From Baylisascaris procyonis (Eukaryota; Nematoda; Chromadorea; Rhabditida; Ascarididae), in the NCBI GenBank assembly GCA_037389465.1, contig JAZARR010000167.1:1364001-1428000 (forward strand): 64,000 nucleotides of DNA, given 5' to 3'. Each line of letters begins with the position of its first letter. The stretch's first letter is position 1. The notes below the pieces were generated by a model. It had not been told where the DNA came from. It did no database searches and saw only the letters and a list, made by a program, of their open reading frames with translations. The position numbers and the translations under genes are program-made. Shown one piece after another: positions 61,601 through 64,000 of this stretch.

Positions 61601-62782
61601 AACCATTGCTCTCTGAGAACGAAATCATCACCACAACTATACTATATTAGTAAGTAAGAAAATATTATGGTTGATTTCTCTTCTTTGACGGTCTATTTAC
61701 ATTAAAAGATCCTAGGCATGACTTGCCAGCTTTTTTGGAGTTCAGTATTCACGTGGCATTTTTCACAGTATTGACAGAACGGTAAATAAAAGGACAGGAA
61801 TAGGAAAAATTCTTTCCATTTATACTAAGTTGCTTGAGGAGTAAAATTATGCAGCGAAATGTGTACATCGTATAGAGAGACATCATAGACAAATTCCTAA
61901 TTCACATTGAAAAAAATTCTGCATTTCGCAGGAAAATTTCTGGAACTTCATGAGGAAAATTTCTAGAACTAACCATGCTGAAAGCATCAAATCCGATTAC
62001 TACTTCCAGAAAAGGCAATTCACGTATTTGCTTAGTCGAATATAATAATAGTCAAAAAAAAAAAATTATAAGCACATGAAGACTGCTTTACTACGAAGAC
62101 TGTTGGTAGAGTGAGAGTGCTCTCAACGTGCGCGCGCTCATCATTTTTGCTTTGCTAGTTGTGAGATGGAGCTGTCAACTTGTTGTTCGATAGGGGGTAA
62201 CCGTATATGACTTAGTGACAGCTGAATCGATTTATACATTTGATTGGAAAGTCAAAAAATAGGCGTCTGGCTTTGATGCACGATCAGAATGCGTCATCAT
62301 GAATAGAATTTGTCAGTTTCGAAACAGCAATGCCACAGACTGACGGCCTTCAAAAGTTTTTTTTTTGCCATCAAACAATCAAAATGATCTGTCGACTTTT
62401 GACATGAAAACACGGTAACGGTACAACATTTTTCACACTTCTATAATAAGTTATTTATGATACTTCAAAATTTTAAATAAAAAATATTGTTGAATATGTT
62501 TTGTTTCTTAAATAATATAGCATAGAAAATTAGATGAGGGGAGAATAACTTGATTTATGGGAGGAAACGTTTGCCTGGTGCAAAACAATTTTTTTTTTTC
62601 AGCCGAAGTTTCTTACTTTCAACTTCATATACTTAAAGAAATTCTATTTAAGAACCATTCTAATGGGGAGCGAGGGAGGAAGAGAGGTGGAGGTTAGAGG
62701 TCAACGAAGAGGCAGAAATGATAGCAATCGGACAAGAAGCCCAATGCGAAAATTTCGTCCCCAAGATAGTGAACGTTATGAA
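55626..62782. other. About 7 kb gene-poor, AT-rich region
   Basis: No open frame here has combined splice, motif and length support. Longer frames at 57176-57436 (-), 58799-59059 (+), 60541-60813 (-) and 61112-61339 (-) are hydrophobic or low complexity and I do not call them. A G11 run lies near 56920. It may be intergenic, or an upstream intron or regulatory region of a gene outside the window. Confidence 0.45.
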
Positions 62783-62820
62783 CTAACCGAAAATCGGTTA
62801 TGAACCGAATGTTCGGTTAG
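62783..62820. other. Cluster of four alternating AACCGA/TCGGTT sites in a palindromic arrangement
   Basis: CTAACCGA (62783-62790) pairs with TCGGTTAG (62813-62820); inside are TCGGTT and AACCGA. The block can fold as one long or two short hairpins, and could equally be clustered binding sites for a DNA-binding protein. Confidence 0.45.
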
Positions 62821-63798
62821 TTTTCATCCACCGAATTTACTATTAGAGTCTTCGTTGCGAAAAAAAGCTTCTTGTCGGCTTTCGACAGAAAGGTATTTCG
62901 ACTGGCTGCTATTATTATTATCGGAATGGTGACTGATAAAATATTAACGTGTTTAACGGAAGAGATATGTGGAGTAAAATTTGAGACAGAAATAGAGTGA
63001 ACAATTAAAGATAGATTTTATGAATAGTAATATACTCACAAAGTTCCTGAATTTCCGAAAAAGCCAAAAGCAGATATGACTAATAATAAGTGCACTATTG
63101 CTAACGAATATGCGAACATCTTATTTGATGTCCTTTATTCATCTTATTTGATGAGGATTGTGCTGGTATAATAGCTTTTCAATATTTAGCATTCATACAT
63201 GCAATTCATTGATGCATTTAATTTTTAGAAATTTTATGAACAAACAGAATAGGATTTTAGAAATAAAATTCCCATGGCGAAATTTCTATGAATAAAATGA
63301 ATAGAAATAAAGCAGTGAATATATTGAACAAATATAAGCATGGAACAGAGTGAATAAAAAAATTGGTAAATAAAAGCGGCGTGTCCGCATAAAACAAAAT
63401 GTAAATTTTAGTATAGAGTTGTAGGAATGGACAGTCGGAAAACGAACAAACAAACAACAATGTCATATAAACAAAATATTGCCGATTAAAAAGCTACGAT
63501 CTTGAAAGGTACTCGTTTATTTGATCGTTTTCATTTAGAAAATTTATGGAAAAATTTGTTTAGAATTTTGGATGTGGGAAATGTAGAAAAAACAGAATAT
63601 GGAAAAGTGGATATGAAATTTGTGGAATTTACAGAAATCTGTGGATTTCTGGAACAAAGAGAACTTATGGAGAAAATGACTAAAGAAAATAATCAAATTT
63701 TAAGGAAAATAAAACGCAACAGATGAAATGATAGATGAACTCAACGACTTTAAAGGTAAATGAGGAAGGAAATCATTGAAGTGAATTTCTGTGGATAA
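62821..63798. other. Gene-poor right flank
   Basis: AT-rich. A frame at 63502-63726 (+) is rich in Lys, Glu and Phe and could be an exon, but has no recognisable motif or clear acceptor. Confidence 0.4.
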
Positions 63799-63963
63799 GT
63801 TGGCGACAATCATGCAGAGTTAATCGATAAGCATGAAGTTGTTGTACTAGGCAACGATTTTGCACTTTTTGGTGCCAGATTCAATCCTTTTCGCCTAAGG
63901 CTTTATGCCGGAACCGCTGCAATAGCAAGAGCCCAAGAAAATATTGCATGCAGGCGGTCATAA
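63799..63963 (+). CDS. Small open stretch at the right edge, unidentified
   Basis: 54 codons between a TAA (63796-63798) and a TAA (63961-63963), with no in-frame ATG. The translation (VGDNHAELIDKHEVVVLGND then FALFGARFNPFRLRLYAGTA) is more complex and less AT-biased than the surroundings. It could be an exon or an old insertion. No family named. Confidence 0.25.
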   Translation, partial: VGDNHAELIDKHEVVVLGNDFALFGARFNPFRLRLYAGTAAIARAQENIACRRS

Positions 63964-64000
63964 CGAAGCGAAGTGCATAGTGAAATATTTTAGCATATGG

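Overview
The window looks like nuclear DNA of a nematode. It is AT-rich, has no bacterial operon structure, and its recognisable genes are split into short exons with GTAAGT-like donors and TTTTCAG/TTTCAG acceptors. Introns can be as short as 53 nt. It also carries BEL/Pao retroelement debris of the kind common in nematodes. The species cannot be fixed from sequence alone; a parasitic (for example filarial-type) nematode is an inference.

Layout. (1) 1-3552: single-copy sequence with exon-like blocks on the + strand. The best-supported is the 3' end of an unidentified gene (exons 2032-2150, 2509-2576, 2991-3128), with phase-matched exons and a coiled-coil tail. (2) 3553-38234: a 34.7 kb array of one ~7.65 kb unit. 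One near-complete copy is inverted (3553-10928), followed by three full direct copies (10929-18565, 18566-26222, 26223-33893) and a truncated fourth (33894-38234). The inverted copy and copy 1 form a giant palindrome with a 611 bp loop. Copies are nearly identical. Each full unit carries a decayed BEL/Pao pol fragment, a DDX52/ROK1-like DEAD-box helicase pseudogene fragment with two shared nonsense codons, the 3' end of an unidentified gene ('gene B'), and two exons of another unidentified gene ('gene C') with a shared in-frame TGA. (3) 38235-41935: a second large palindrome (arms ~1.55 kb, loop ~609 bp). Its left edge coincides with the truncation point of copy 4. (4) 41936-45480: mostly featureless, with two weak exon candidates. 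(5) 45481-54083, - strand: a complete, apparently intact 14-exon SLC6-family (sodium:neurotransmitter symporter fold) gene encoding 658 residues. It is the only confidently intact gene here. It keeps the fold signatures but has lost most of the residues that coordinate Na+ in the family. (6) 54084-64000: about 10 kb with no convincing gene, holding a (TA)31 microsatellite, a 111 bp MITE-like inverted-repeat element, an AACCGA/TCGGTT palindrome cluster and one small open stretch at the right edge.

The two linked palindromes and the tandem array are the most unusual structure. They look like recent fold-back/tandem amplification of a segment that was already pseudogenised, next to an intact but atypical transporter gene. 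An assembly artefact must be excluded. I saw no tRNA, rRNA, CRISPR or prokaryotic regulatory element.
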